Source: Schlesneria sp. DSM 10557 (GTDB taxonomy: Bacteria; Planctomycetota; Planctomycetia; Planctomycetales; Planctomycetaceae). Taken from it: 64,000 nucleotides of DNA. The DNA is taken from contig NZ_CP124747.1 of NCBI RefSeq assembly GCF_041860085.1, positions 248,001 to 312,000 of the forward strand. The letters run 5' to 3'. Both the position numbers and the translations under genes were made by a program. Below are positions 9,474 through 18,937 of this stretch, piece after piece. Under the pieces are notes generated by a model that saw nothing but the letters and a program-made list of their open reading frames with translations, did no database searches and was not told the origin of the DNA. Numbering within the stretch: position 1 is the first letter of the stretch; every line of letters begins with the position of its first letter.

Positions 9474-10115
9474 CTATTTGCTCAGCTGCATATAAGGCGC
9501 AAGCGCGGTTCTGAGGCTATCTCGAGCACGAGAGAGAAGGGATTTGATGGCGGGAACAGACATTTCCATCGTCTCCGCGATCTCAACGTAACTCATCCCT
9601 TCAAACTTGTGCAGCAGGACGGTCAGTCGCTGGCTTTCGTTCAGTTCGGCCATCGCCTTCTGGACGACCAGTTGCAACTCCTGCTTGTCGACCTGGCGGG
9701 CAGGCATCAGGGCGGACTTGTCGGCGATTGCCTGGTCGCCCGGACCGACACTGGTCAGTGTGACCGAATCGCTGGCGGGAAGCTGCACTTCTTTTCGCTG
9801 GGACTTATGTCGGTGCGAGTTCATCGCCAGGTTATTGGCGATACGGAACAGCCACGTCGAAAAACGGGCTGTCGGCTGGTATCCATTACGGGCACGGTAG
9901 ATCCGCAGAAAGACTTCTTGCGCCAGATCTTCTGCGGCTTCCTGGCTTTGCGTCATGTGGCGGAAGATTGTTGTCAGGCGGTTCTGATAGGCCCTCACCA
10001 GTTCCGTGAACGCAGTGTCGTCTCCCTCTTTGACGCGCAGCATCAACTTCACCTCGGGGTCCTGCAGGAACCCCGATTCGTCGACGTTCTCTGGGGAACT
10101 TTTCGTCAGACCCAC
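9474..10115 (-). CDS. ECF RNA polymerase sigma factor
   Basis: A 213-residue sigma-70 family factor with only regions 2 and 4. Region 2 covers about residues 30-95 (DLAQEVFLRIYRARNGY, FSTWLFRIANNLAMNSHRHK) and region 4 covers about 150-205 (LNESQRLTVLLHKFEGMSY, IAETMEMSVPAIKSLLSRAR). The start is GTG at 10115, preceded by GAAGGG. It heads a four-gene minus-strand operon with a membrane anti-sigma-like protein, a secreted protein and a GTPase, and probably autoregulates it. Confidence 0.92.
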   Translation of the reverse strand: MGLTKSSPENVDESGFLQDPEVKLMLRVKEGDDTAFTELVRAYQNRLTTIFRHMTQSQEAAEDLAQEVFLRIYRARNGYQPTARFSTWLFRIANNLAMNSHRHKSQRKEVQLPASDSVTLTSVGPGDQAIADKSALMPARQVDKQELQLVVQKAMAELNESQRLTVLLHKFEGMSYVEIAETMEMSVPAIKSLLSRARDSLRTALAPYMQLSK

Positions 10116-10528
10116 AGTTGAAAGCCCTTCGTCTAACGGTTAACGCCGATGCTTTATCACGTCGCTACTGCTGGGCCGATCCGGATACAGGACCGGCTGA
10201 TCTCGCTGACTGTACTCCGAAGCAAATCATGTCAACTGGTGCTTCGCGAGGGAAGGGCAGACGCGACGACCCGCTTTGATTTGAGCGGTCGCAACAGGAA
10301 ACCAGCTCGTCACGCGCGACCGCAGACGTCTCAACGGACCTCTCACTGATGCTTCGGTAACTGCAATTTTTCAGGCAGGAATTGCGCGAGAGGGGATCGC
10401 GTCGAAAAATTCAGAGGGGAAATCGAAATCGCGTAAGTAGCACTGTGCGTGAACGCGGTCGTTCCATAATCTATGATTCTCGTTCGAACTGAACTCGAAT
10501 GACGTCCCTTTAGCCGTATGGATGCAAG
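10116..10528. other. Divergent intergenic region, sigma operon / serS
   Basis: 413 bases separate the divergent ECF-sigma operon and serS. No frame here has protein-like composition. It must hold the promoters for both units, but I could not pick convincing promoter boxes or a leader RNA structure. Confidence 0.4.
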
Positions 10529-11806
10529 ATGCTCGATCTGCAGTTTGTCTGTGAAAATCTGGATGCTGTTCGCGCGAACTGTCAAAACCGACACGTCAAC
10601 GCCGATTTGGACCGTCTCCTGGAACTCCGCGACCTTCGAAGCCAACTGATCGTGGCTGTCGACAAGGATCGCCAGCGCCAGAACGAAATTGCTCAGGCGA
10701 TTCCCAAGGAAAAGTCTCCTGACACAAAGAAGGCCCTGATCGACGAAGGGAAGTCGCTCAAGCAATCGGCGCCCGCCAATGAAGCTCGGTTGAAAGAGGT
10801 CGAAGCGGACGTCCGGGCGGCTCTCATGACCATCCCGAACATGACACATCCCGTCGCTCCGATCGGGGAAGAGGCCGATTCAGTCACTGTGCGCACATGG
10901 GGACAAAAACCCGAGTTCTCGTTTAAGCCGCTCGATCACGTCGCCCTGGCGGAAAAACATGGACTGATCGATCTCGAAGCAGGCTCACGCGTCGCCGGAC
11001 ATGGATTCTATTTTCTCAAGAACGAAGCCGTGCTGCTGGAACTGGCGCTGACACAGTTCGCCATCCGCAAGCTCGTCGAACACGGCTTCACACTTCACAC
11101 GACGCCGGATCTGGCGAAACTGGATGTGCTTGAAGGGACCGGCTACCAGCCGCGGGGGAATGAGACACAGATCTACTCCATCGCCGGCATGGACCTGTGC
11201 CTGGTGGCGACGGCCGAAATTCCACTGGGAGGAATCCACCGGGACCAGATCCTCGACCTCGACAAACTACCACTCAAGTACGCCGGCGTTTCGCACTGCT
11301 TCCGTACCGAAGCGGGTGCCCATGGTAAGGCGACCCGTGGTATCTACCGCGTCCATCAGTTTACGAAAGTCGAGATGTTCGGCTTTACGGCTCCGGATGT
11401 CGCGGCTTCTGACGCGCTTCATGCCGAGATCGTGCAGATCGAAGAAGAGATCTTCCAGGGGCTGGGAATTCCCTACCGCGTGCTCGACATTGCATCGGGT
11501 GACCTGGGAGGATCAGCCTACCGCAAGTTTGATCTCGAGGCCTGGATGCCAGGACGAGGGGAAGCGGGTGAATGGGGCGAAGTGACCTCGGCGTCGAATT
11601 GCACCGACTTCCAGGCTCGTCGGTTGGGAATCCGCTGCAAATCACCCGACTGGAAGGGAACACGATACGTCCACACACTGAACGGAACCGCCATCGCGGT
11701 GACGCGTGCGATCATCGCGATTCTCGAGAATTACCAGCAGGCAGACGGCAGCATCGTCATCCCGGAAGTCCTGCGTCCATGGGTTGGTAAAGAGAAAATC
11801 GGCTAG
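10529..11806 (+). CDS. serS: Seryl-tRNA synthetase
   Basis: Charges tRNA-Ser (and tRNA-Sec) with serine. The 425-residue protein is full length. Residues 1-105 form the long coiled-coil arm that contacts the tRNA variable arm (FVCENLDAVRANCQNRHVNA onward). The class II catalytic core has motif 2 as CFRTEAGAHGKATRGIYRVHQF and motif 3 near the end as LNGTAIAVTRAIIAILENYQ. The ATG at 10529 gives the standard MLDLQFVCEN start. The gene is monocistronic and followed by a strong hairpin. Confidence 0.96.
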   Translation: MLDLQFVCENLDAVRANCQNRHVNADLDRLLELRDLRSQLIVAVDKDRQRQNEIAQAIPKEKSPDTKKALIDEGKSLKQSAPANEARLKEVEADVRAALMTIPNMTHPVAPIGEEADSVTVRTWGQKPEFSFKPLDHVALAEKHGLIDLEAGSRVAGHGFYFLKNEAVLLELALTQFAIRKLVEHGFTLHTTPDLAKLDVLEGTGYQPRGNETQIYSIAGMDLCLVATAEIPLGGIHRDQILDLDKLPLKYAGVSHCFRTEAGAHGKATRGIYRVHQFTKVEMFGFTAPDVAASDALHAEIVQIEEEIFQGLGIPYRVLDIASGDLGGSAYRKFDLEAWMPGRGEAGEWGEVTSASNCTDFQARRLGIRCKSPDWKGTRYVHTLNGTAIAVTRAIIAILENYQQADGSIVIPEVLRPWVGKEKIG

Positions 11807-11900
11807 AGTCGCTGCAGCCGCCTGTGTCTGATTCCATCTCGATTCGAACAGCGGATGGAAGGCAGAGGAGGGAGGAGCTGAGTCTCATTTCCATTGTCGG

Positions 11901-11927
11901 GGGGCAGAGCATGTCGTGCTCTGCCCC
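11901..11927. terminator. Strong hairpin between convergent serS and lipid kinase genes
   Basis: GGGGCAGAGCA (11901-11911) pairs perfectly with TGCTCTGCCCC (11917-11927) around the loop TGTCG, an 11-bp stem followed by TTCGACTTTT. It lies 95 bases after serS and 138 bases before the end of the convergent lipid kinase gene, so it may serve both strands. Confidence 0.7.
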
Positions 11928-12064
11928 TTCGACTTTTCGAGAGTTGCGATCCCATGAGAGGCAGGACAGCATCAGTGTAGAAACTCTGCGAGGTCACACT
12001 CCCGTTCACGGGGTTCGGATTGGGAATCCAGGTTGAGCACGGGACCCGACAACACTACCGCAAG

Positions 12065-12961
12065 TCACGACTTTGATTCTGCGATCACGCCGTTAGGAAC
12101 GAAAACGCGAACCGCCTGGGAAAGGACGCGAAATTCTGCCGGTGTCTGCGTCGTGATCTCCCCGTCCGTATTCAGCTTGCGAGGTCTACTCGTTTCAATC
12201 GTGAACTCTGTTCCCCTCAGCGTCCGAGCATGAGGCGATCGCGACAAGTCACCCCGATACATCGCCATCAGCAGCGGAATGATCTGCCACCAGCGCTGAA
12301 TCTCGAGACTGTAGAAGTCCAGTCGGTTGTCGACGATGCTGGCATCGTCGGCAATCGTCAGACCCCCGCCGTAGTAACGTCCGTTACCAACCGCGATTTG
12401 AATCGTTCTTACCTGTATCGATTCCATCTCCGAGCGAATGGAGGCGGTGAAGGGCCGCGACGCCACGATGACCCGTGCAGCGGTCAGCAGATACGCCAGG
12501 ATTCCCCAGCGACTTTTTGAGCGTTTGGAAAGCTGCTCTGTGACTTTGACTGAGACTCCCAGACTCGCAACGTTGAAGTAATGTTTTCCATTGACCCAAC
12601 CGACATCGATCGGGTGCATTTGACCTTCAAGGATGACCTGGCACGCCGCAGCGGTGTCCGTGGGAATTCCCAGCGTTCGCGCCAGATCATTGGCGGTTCC
12701 CGACGGTACGATTCCCAGTGGAACCGAGCATTCGACTAGACCATCCAGGGCGGCGTTCAGGGTTCCATCGCCCCCCACGATGATAATTTGATCAACGTCG
12801 TGACGGTGCTGCCGGATGAGCGAGACAAGTTGGTCGACATCCGGCGGCGATTCTCGAATGAGTTCGATGCCGTTCTGTGAGAGCTCCTTGGCAGCCGCAT
12901 CGAAAGCGGATGCACCATTGCGTGAGTTACAATTACCAAGCAACAACGCGCGGCTCTTCAT
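12065..12961 (-). CDS. Diacylglycerol/lipid kinase family protein
   Basis: A 298-residue protein of the DAGK/YegS/LCB5 superfamily. It has the nucleotide-binding IIVGGDGTLNAAL motif (about residues 60-73) and the family block GIVPSGTANDLARTLGIP. Later blocks (GNGRYYGGGLTIADDASIVD) belong to the C-terminal beta-sandwich. It likely phosphorylates a lipid or sphingosine-like substrate at the membrane face; the substrate cannot be read from sequence. It is a single gene convergent with serS. Confidence 0.9.
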   Translation of the reverse strand: MKSRALLLGNCNSRNGASAFDAAAKELSQNGIELIRESPPDVDQLVSLIRQHRHDVDQIIIVGGDGTLNAALDGLVECSVPLGIVPSGTANDLARTLGIPTDTAAACQVILEGQMHPIDVGWVNGKHYFNVASLGVSVKVTEQLSKRSKSRWGILAYLLTAARVIVASRPFTASIRSEMESIQVRTIQIAVGNGRYYGGGLTIADDASIVDNRLDFYSLEIQRWWQIIPLLMAMYRGDLSRSPHARTLRGTEFTIETSRPRKLNTDGEITTQTPAEFRVLSQAVRVFVPNGVIAESKS

Positions 12962-13479
12962 CGTTCGATCGTCCCCGTCTCATTCAGGCGGCAAGAGACC
13001 ACGACCGCTCGGGCTTGCCTGATTGGCAGCACGCGGCCAACGGGACCATTAAGCAATTGTGTTGCCAATTGGCGGCACGCGGAAATCAGGCCCCATTCGG
13101 GTGCGGTGATCGCTCAATTCAGCCCACCAGTGACGCGTTCGCATCCTGCGCGGAGGAAAATCCACCACGCAATTCATCAGCAGCGAACCGTGAACGTCGT
13201 CGGGCCGGTAAACCGTTGCGTAGGGAGATGTACCTGAGATCAGAATCGGGAGGCCCCGCACATCCAGTCCAGAGCGAGGGAAATACGCTCGATGGTGCAA
13301 AGACGGGGTTCTTCAATCCGTGCGAATCTTCGACGTCCGTAACGGGACCGAACAATCAGGGATCGGACAGCGATTGTGGCTCGGCCTTGATCGATGTCCG
13401 TCGTCGGCTGTCGTACAGATCACGGGACGAGCGAACGAGTCAGTTCGGAATTACGGACGTCGAGATCACCCCAATTCTG
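12962..13479. other. Noncoding stretch
   Basis: No supported gene. A long plus-strand frame crosses this region but has shadow-like composition (Arg/Ser/Gln rich, no domain pattern) and overlaps the real lipid kinase gene. No tRNA, repeat or clear terminator was seen. Confidence 0.4.
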
Positions 13480-13761
13480 CTACGGCAGCTTGGTGATCAG
13501 TCCTTTGTAGGCACGCGTGGTGTATCCGTTGCAGTAAAAATCTGGACTCCGCTCACCGTGGGAGGAATGGAAGCCGTTCGCGGGGTGTTCTGCCACTGGC
13601 GACTTCAGCGGCAGCCAGGGTCCACGATTGGTCTGCGTCACCAATTGAGGCCGGCTTCGATTCCAGGCGCGTCCTCCTGCGGCCGCAGGACGGCAATCGG
13701 TCGTCAAAATCAGTCCAAGAGCGATCATGGTGCTCAGCAAAACCCGTTTCCGATTCATCAT
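13480..13761 (-). CDS. Small secreted protein, unknown function
   Basis: A frame of about 93 residues beginning MMNRKRVLLSTMIALGLILT, a convincing signal peptide with a likely cleavage after AAA near residue 28. The mature part is short and Gly/Pro/Arg rich with a single Cys (DFYCNGYTTRAYKG). No family is recognised. The case rests on the signal peptide; the ribosome-binding site is weak and a start 18 bases upstream is also possible. Confidence 0.5.
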   Translation of the reverse strand: MMNRKRVLLSTMIALGLILTTDCRPAAAGGRAWNRSRPQLVTQTNRGPWLPLKSPVAEHPANGFHSSHGERSPDFYCNGYTTRAYKGLITKLP

Positions 13762-14152
13762 TTTGCCCTGGATACGCACGAGGAGGACTGACTTCGAGCG
13801 GACCTTCCCTCCATCGGCAGAAGCAGCAGGTGGACCTGATCAATTATTCGCAGGTCATCAAATCACTTGCATGAAATAATGCGTGCCCGTGAACGATCCG
13901 TGTGGCGAAAAGTCCACGTGCCGCAGCGCGCGCGTGGGTATTCGGCTACGTGCGATCTCCTCCTTTACGGCCGGGTGTGTGCATTTAAGTGGATTGATAT
14001 CAATGAGTTGAGAGGAGTTTCGAGGGCGATTTGTCCTTCGGCACTCGATTTGTATGAGAGTGGGGCTGGGCTGCGTGCGAGAGCCGATTCTCCTGCAGGA
14101 GTTCGTCTTACGGTTCCCGCGAGGGAGTGCCTGGATTCTTGAGTAGAGCGAA
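13762..14152. other. Noncoding stretch upstream of the sigma-54-activator-like gene
   Basis: 391 bases with no protein-like frame, divergent between the small secreted gene and the ATPase gene. It should contain the promoter of the latter. No sigma-54 GG-N10-GC box was recognised. Confidence 0.35.
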
Positions 14153-15613
14153 ATGACAAAGCCACTGATTGTCGTCCTGAGCAACGACCAACTCATGGCG
14201 TCTGAACTTCCCGGCCTCTTTCAGGGGCGGGCAGAAATTCGCGCGTATGGATCCTCTGAGGAATTGCTCCATCTCGCGTCGACCACGCCCCCCGCGGCGA
14301 TCGTCGCCGACTTTCGTAATGCTTCCAGTGGCGGGCATCGCGAAGTTCAGATCCTGGACCAAATCATCCAGCGATTACCTGCAGTTCGTCTCGCTGTCGT
14401 TACACCCGTGCAGTGCCCCGAACCGCTCCGTCGACGTGCGGCAACGACAGCAATCCTGCTGCTGGTGGGACGCCTGGATCGATCAGCGCTGCTCGAGGCG
14501 TTTGCGCCACTGTTTTCTCCTGACTCGGCAGTGATGAATCACCACTCCAGTGCTCAGACAACCTTGTTGGGGCAGGGGCTGAACATTGCTGAGACTCCGC
14601 CGCTCGGCGCTTTGATGGGGATCAGTCGTCGTTTCGAAACGAATTCACCGCAATTGAAACAGATGCTGGCCGATCTTGAGATTGCTGCCCGGCACGACGT
14701 GACAATTCTGCTGATCGGCGAGACCGGCGCGGGCAAAACGTTCCTTTCGCGCCTGATTCACGAGGTCTCCCCTCGCCGTCACGATCCATTCCTGCCCGTC
14801 GCCTGTGGCGCGCTGCCGAGCGATCTGATCGAAAGTGAGCTTTTCGGCCATTCCAAGGGCTCATTCACGAGTGCTCATCAGGACAAAGAAGGAAAATTCA
14901 TCGCTGCGCGCCGTGGCTCGATCCTGCTTGATGAGATTGACGCTTTGCGGCCGGAACAGCAGGTCAAGTTGCTGCGTGTGATCGAAACCGGCGAATTCGA
15001 ACCGGTCGGATCGAATGAGACGCTGGTCTGTCAGGCCCGCTTGATCGTGGCCAGCAATCTTGAACTTCAGCAACTTGTCGAAGCCAATCGATTTCGTCCG
15101 GATCTGTACTACCGCTTGAACATGTTGAAGTTCGTCATTCCCCCCCTGCGGCGGCGTCAGATTGACATTGTTCCGCTCGCGAAAAAGTTCATCCGGCAAT
15201 TCGCGATCCGGCATGGCGTACGGATCGAAGAGATCGATCCGGGGTTGTTTGACTCGCTGCTGGAGTATCCCTGGCCAGGCAACGTCCGCGAGCTCGAACA
15301 CGTGATTCAGCGGGCCGTGATCTATTGTCGCGATGGCCTGTTGGCGAAGTCGCACCTCCCTTCGCATATCCTGTCCGGAAACGCGGGGCCGACGAATGAT
15401 CCTACAGTGGAACTCCCCCGGACGCCGTTCGTCGATAAATCGATCGATAGTACGCTGGGACGCCGCGTCGCCTTCAATGAAAAGGAAATCATTGAGCAGT
15501 CGCTGTTCAAGAACAGTTTCAGCCGAACGAAGACAGCCCTGGAACTCGGTATCAGTCGCGTCACTCTTTACAACAAGATGAAGAAATACGGTCTGCAGCA
15601 CGAGAAGCGTTGA
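14153..15613 (+). CDS. NtrC-family sigma-54-activator-like regulator with altered receiver and GAFTGA loop
   Basis: A 486-residue protein in three parts. Residues 1-120 resemble a receiver domain: Asp53 sits where the phosphoacceptor would be, but the conserved Lys position reads as Gly (LLVGRLD) and the acidic pair is incomplete. Residues 150-400 are an AAA+ domain with Walker A GETGAGKT (189-196), Walker B SILLDEID (256-263) and YRLNMLKFVIPPLRRR. The C-terminus has a Fis-type helix-turn-helix (TKTALELGISRVTLYNKMKK). The sigma-54-contact loop reads GSFTSA (236-241) instead of GAFTGA. It may therefore act with a modified sigma-54 interface or as a DNA-binding ATPase. It has no kinase neighbour. 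Confidence 0.88.
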   Translation: MTKPLIVVLSNDQLMASELPGLFQGRAEIRAYGSSEELLHLASTTPPAAIVADFRNASSGGHREVQILDQIIQRLPAVRLAVVTPVQCPEPLRRRAATTAILLLVGRLDRSALLEAFAPLFSPDSAVMNHHSSAQTTLLGQGLNIAETPPLGALMGISRRFETNSPQLKQMLADLEIAARHDVTILLIGETGAGKTFLSRLIHEVSPRRHDPFLPVACGALPSDLIESELFGHSKGSFTSAHQDKEGKFIAARRGSILLDEIDALRPEQQVKLLRVIETGEFEPVGSNETLVCQARLIVASNLELQQLVEANRFRPDLYYRLNMLKFVIPPLRRRQIDIVPLAKKFIRQFAIRHGVRIEEIDPGLFDSLLEYPWPGNVRELEHVIQRAVIYCRDGLLAKSHLPSHILSGNAGPTNDPTVELPRTPFVDKSIDSTLGRRVAFNEKEIIEQSLFKNSFSRTKTALELGISRVTLYNKMKKYGLQHEKR

Positions 15614-16167
15614 ACCGTTCGGTCTCGGGAGCGGCGCGTGACCCCTTATGCGGGCCGGATGGTCACGGCGCAATTTCCGGCCAATCCCTACGCTGTTTGC
15701 TGGTCCTAGGATGTCGGCATGACCTGACCCTTTTGCGCCGCAGTCGATTCTCCAATCACCCGCAGGGCCGGGAAAGCGGCGCAGAGCGCGACGCCATGTG
15801 GTCCGTACTTCCCGAGCAAGAGCCCACTCGGATGAGCAACTCGGGACGCGACCTCGTTCTGTTGAGAAATGGCCTGCGGTGACTCGCAGGCGTGGCGTCT
15901 CGGCGTCTGACCTCGAACTGACCGACAGTTCCCCGGCACATGACGTGGGCGGACGCTGCACAAGCCCATCCTTCCTGCGAGTGGGGGGCCTGCATGAATG
16001 GCGTATCCAGCGAAAATTGCAAACGTCGGCCGCGCTCATTGCGTGACGATCCGCCGCAATGCCGATAAGCTGCTCTGTTGAAGGCGAATCAGGTATGCAA
16101 GGACCTGGGTCTGTGGTTCGACCACTGCGGTCAATTCCCTCACATTGAATGAAGGATCAATTTTGTC
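15614..16167. other. Noncoding stretch
   Basis: 554 bases between the ATPase gene and the lysine-rich small gene. The frames here look like shadows, with no ribosome-binding site and no domain pattern. Nothing else was recognised. Confidence 0.35.
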
Positions 16168-16422
16168 ATGACGGGTTACACAGTTCACACGGGGTCGACG
16201 AAGAAGTTTTCAGCAAGCTGGGATCGCATTTTCAGCGGTTCACCAACGGGCAAAAAGTCCGGCGAACAGGCGGAATCCAAGAAGGCCCCTGCCAAGATGG
16301 CCAAGAAGTCAGCCGCACGGAAAGCTCCTGCTTCTGACATGAGTGTCCCGGTGAAGAAGTCCGCTCTGAAAAAGGCCGCAGTGAAGAAAGCGGCGCCCCG
16401 GAACAGTAAACGAGGCAGTTGA
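16168..16422 (+). CDS. Small basic protein with histone-H1-like lysine/alanine tail
   Basis: An 84-residue protein. The first 25 residues (YTVHTGSTKKFSASWDRIFS) look like a folded or conserved motif; I recall similar N-termini in other planctomycete small proteins. From residue 27 on it is almost all Lys, Ala, Pro and Ser with repeated KK-A units (KKSALKKAAVKKAA), as in histone H1 C-termini and bacterial nucleoid proteins. Inferred role: binding DNA or RNA by charge. It is a single gene with free space on both sides. Confidence 0.7.
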   Translation: MTGYTVHTGSTKKFSASWDRIFSGSPTGKKSGEQAESKKAPAKMAKKSAARKAPASDMSVPVKKSALKKAAVKKAAPRNSKRGS

Positions 16423-16677
16423 GTCAAGTTTTAGCGATGATGCCTGTTATTCCCGACATCAGCGATCTGAGCCCGGTTGCGACGCTGTTCTGTCTCATCT
16501 GAAGCGAATCGTTCGCCGATAGGAATTGTGTCGAGAATCCTCTCCCGGCGAGATCATCGAAGCAGAAGCCCCCACCGCTCGCTTTGGATGGTTTTCCCCG
16601 GTTGAATTGTGACACCTTCCCGATCGCACGATTGGCCAGACTTCCCACGGACGGTGACTAACCGAGCCGTTTTCATA

Positions 16678-16717
16678 GAACAGCCGTCGGCAGAGACCAC
16701 TCTGCCGACGGCTGTTC
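16678..16717. terminator. 18-bp perfect hairpin upstream of metY
   Basis: Bases 16678-16695 pair perfectly with 16700-16717 around the 4-base loop ACCA (stem core CAGCCGTCGGCAGAG). There is no T-run on either side. It may terminate transcription from the lysine-rich gene 256 bases upstream, or act in the metY leader 195 bases downstream. The rest of 16423-16911 has no gene, and no known SAM riboswitch motif was recognised. Confidence 0.55.
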
Positions 16718-16911
16718 CACTTTACCGCTTGAGGGTCAGGGCCACGTCGCAAGCGAGCGAGCACCCGCTGCCAACTTCCACGACTTTGAAACGGCCACTT
16801 GAAACGCACAATTTCAGCGGTGTTTTCATCGGGTCTGTTCACTCCATGGCAAAAGACCTGATACATTCCTGACAGCTTTTGTTTCGAGATTTCACCGAGG
16901 AACATTTATCC

Positions 16912-18207
16912 ATGTCGTCGGACGCGAGCCGCAAGTTCGGATTTGAAACCCGCATGCTCCACGCAGGTCACATTCCCGACCCGCACGTCGGCGCGCGTGC
17001 AGTTCCGATCTACCAGACCACCTCGTACGTCTTTCAGGATGCGGACCAGGCAGCGGAGCTGTTCGACCTGAAGCTTTACGGCAACATCTACACCCGAATC
17101 AGCAACCCCACGACCGCCGTCTTTGAAGAACGGCTGGCGTCACTGGAAAATGCGACAGGTTCGGTCGCACTGGCGAGTGGCATGGCGGCACAATTTGCCG
17201 TCTTCATGACGCTGCTGGAACCCGGGGACGAGATTGTCGCCTCTTCGCAACTCTACGGCGGCACGGTTACCCAACTGACTCACACGCTCAAGAAGCTGTC
17301 GGTCACCGTCCGGTACGTCGATCCCAGCGATCTGAAGGCGTGGGAAGAGGCGATCACACCGAAAACGCGCTGTCTGTTCGGGGAAACGATTGGTAACCCC
17401 GGCGGTGCGATCCTCGATCTGGAGGCATTAGCCGCTCTGGCGAACAGCAAAAAAATTCCGCTGATCGTCGATAACACCTTTGCAACGCCCTACCTCTGTC
17501 GCCCGATCGACTGGGGGGCAACAATCGTGACGCATTCGGCGACGAAATTTCTGGGGGGGCATGGAACGAGTATCGGCGGCGCCGTCGTCGATTCGGGCGA
17601 ATTTAACTTCTCTCGCTTTGCAACGATTGCAGACCCGTCACCTTCTTACCATGGCCTGCGGTTCTATGACACTTTCGGTCATTACGGCTTCCTGATGAAG
17701 CTGCGGACGGAAACGCTGCGGGATACCGGGGCCTGCATTTCACCCATGAACGCCTTCCTGCTCATTCAGGGACTCGAGACCCTCTCCCTGAGAATGGACC
17801 GCCACGTCAGCAACGCGATGGGTGTGGCCAGTTTCCTGTCCGAGCACCCCAAGGTAGCCAAGGTCAACTATGCGGGTCTGCCGGATAGCCCTTACCACGA
17901 TCTCGCGAAGAAGTACCTGCCGAAGGGACCGGGGGCTGTCTTCTCTTTTGATCTGAAACCGATCGGTGGAGACGCCCGCGAGGCGGGACGTCGCTTTATC
18001 GAAGCACTTGAACTGTTCTCACACCTCGCCAACGTGGGGGATGCCCGCAGTCTGGTTATCCATCCGGCATCAACCACACATCAGCAACTCAGCGATGAAG
18101 AACTGACGGCCGGCAGCGTCGGACCTGGCCTTGTCCGATTGTCCGTGGGACTGGAAACCTTGGAGGACTTACTATGGGACTTGGATCAGGCGCTAGCTGC
18201 ACTATAA
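16912..18207 (+). CDS. metY: O-acetylhomoserine sulfhydrylase (Cys/Met metabolism PLP enzyme)
   Basis: A 431-residue PLP enzyme of the cystathionine-gamma-synthase family. It makes homocysteine from O-acetylhomoserine and sulfide in methionine synthesis. Features: YTRISNPTTAVFEERLASLE, SGMAAQ phosphate-binding block, DNTFATPYLCRP, and the PLP-lysine in THSATKFLGGHGTS. The MetY-length insert and the end block GLVRLSVGLETLEDLLWDLDQA are present. ATG 16912 was chosen over an upstream start because GAGG lies 12 bases before it. The last 34 bases overlap the CoA-binding protein gene, so the two are translationally linked. Confidence 0.92.
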   Translation: MSSDASRKFGFETRMLHAGHIPDPHVGARAVPIYQTTSYVFQDADQAAELFDLKLYGNIYTRISNPTTAVFEERLASLENATGSVALASGMAAQFAVFMTLLEPGDEIVASSQLYGGTVTQLTHTLKKLSVTVRYVDPSDLKAWEEAITPKTRCLFGETIGNPGGAILDLEALAALANSKKIPLIVDNTFATPYLCRPIDWGATIVTHSATKFLGGHGTSIGGAVVDSGEFNFSRFATIADPSPSYHGLRFYDTFGHYGFLMKLRTETLRDTGACISPMNAFLLIQGLETLSLRMDRHVSNAMGVASFLSEHPKVAKVNYAGLPDSPYHDLAKKYLPKGPGAVFSFDLKPIGGDAREAGRRFIEALELFSHLANVGDARSLVIHPASTTHQQLSDEELTAGSVGPGLVRLSVGLETLEDLLWDLDQALAAL

Positions 18208-18707
18208 GCCTGAATACGGCACTCACGTCCGAGCAACAGGCGATCTATCAGGATCCGCGTGTCATTCGTGAAATTCTGAGCGAGGCAAAAACCATCGCGA
18301 TTGTCGGTCTATCCGCCGAACGGCAGAAGGCGAGCTACTTCGTAGCCACGTATCTGCAACGGGAAGGGTACCGCGTGATCCCGGTAAATCCTCGTGGGGG
18401 AACCATCCTCGGCGAGACCGTCTACCCTGACTTGCTCAGCATTCCCGAGAAAGTTGACCTGGTCGACGTCTTTCGTCCGGCCGGAGAACTTCCGACAATC
18501 GTCGATCAGGCAATTTCCATCGGGGCGAAATACGTCTGGACTCAGCTTCGCATCATCCAGTTCGAAGCGGCAGAAAAGGGACGTGCACACGGCCTGAAGG
18601 TGGTGATGGACAAATGCGTCAAGATGGAGCACGGTCGGTTCTCGGGCAGCCTTCACTGGGCCGGGATGAACACCGAAATCATTTCGGCCCGCCGCGCCAA
18701 GCGGTGA
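18174..18707 (+). CDS. CoA-binding (YccU-type) Rossmann protein
   Basis: A 177-residue protein with one CoA-binding Rossmann domain: KTIAIVGLSAERQKASYFVA, GYRVIPVNPRGG, VDLVDVFRPAGELPTIV, and the family's C-terminal VMDKCVKMEHGR. Its start lies inside the 3' end of metY, a 34-base overlap in another frame. The pairing suggests a role in homocysteine/methionine synthesis, perhaps sensing or binding an acyl-CoA related to the O-acetyl donor. That role is inferred from position. Confidence 0.85.
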   Translation: MGLGSGASCTISLNTALTSEQQAIYQDPRVIREILSEAKTIAIVGLSAERQKASYFVATYLQREGYRVIPVNPRGGTILGETVYPDLLSIPEKVDLVDVFRPAGELPTIVDQAISIGAKYVWTQLRIIQFEAAEKGRAHGLKVVMDKCVKMEHGRFSGSLHWAGMNTEIISARRAKR

Positions 18708-18713
18708 TGCTTC

Positions 18714-18751
18714 AGAGATAGAAAAGAGCGTGAGAGATAGAAAAGAGCGTG
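18714..18751. repeat. Two tandem 19-bp direct repeats
   Basis: The 19-base unit AGAGATAGAAAAGAGCGTG occurs twice head to tail (18714-18732, 18733-18751) just after the CoA-binding gene. It is probably a slippage duplication; no function is evident. Confidence 0.8.
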
Positions 18752-18937
18752 TTGACCCATTCCGGGGACCACAAACCAGGAAAGTTTATCCCTGAATGGG
18801 GCCTCCGCCACGCCCCCGCAAGTTCCTGCTGCTTGCGTGTTCACGCGGTATGAACGGCTGCGTTGCTTCCCGCGATGTCTGGGTTGCAACGCACTGCAGG
18901 TCTCTCTTTGATTACTGCGAACGATCGTTGTCAAAGA

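Noticed and set aside
12877-13791. 304-codon plus-strand frame across the lipid kinase gene and the small secreted gene
   Set aside because: Its composition is typical of a shadow frame, it has no domain pattern, and it runs antisense to two better-supported genes.
14861-16039. 392-codon minus-strand frame
   Set aside because: It is antisense to the sigma-54-activator-like AAA+ gene and shows no family pattern of its own.
16423-16911. SAM or SAH riboswitch upstream of metY
   Set aside because: Only a simple 18-bp hairpin was found; no motif of the known SAM/SAH riboswitch classes could be matched by eye.
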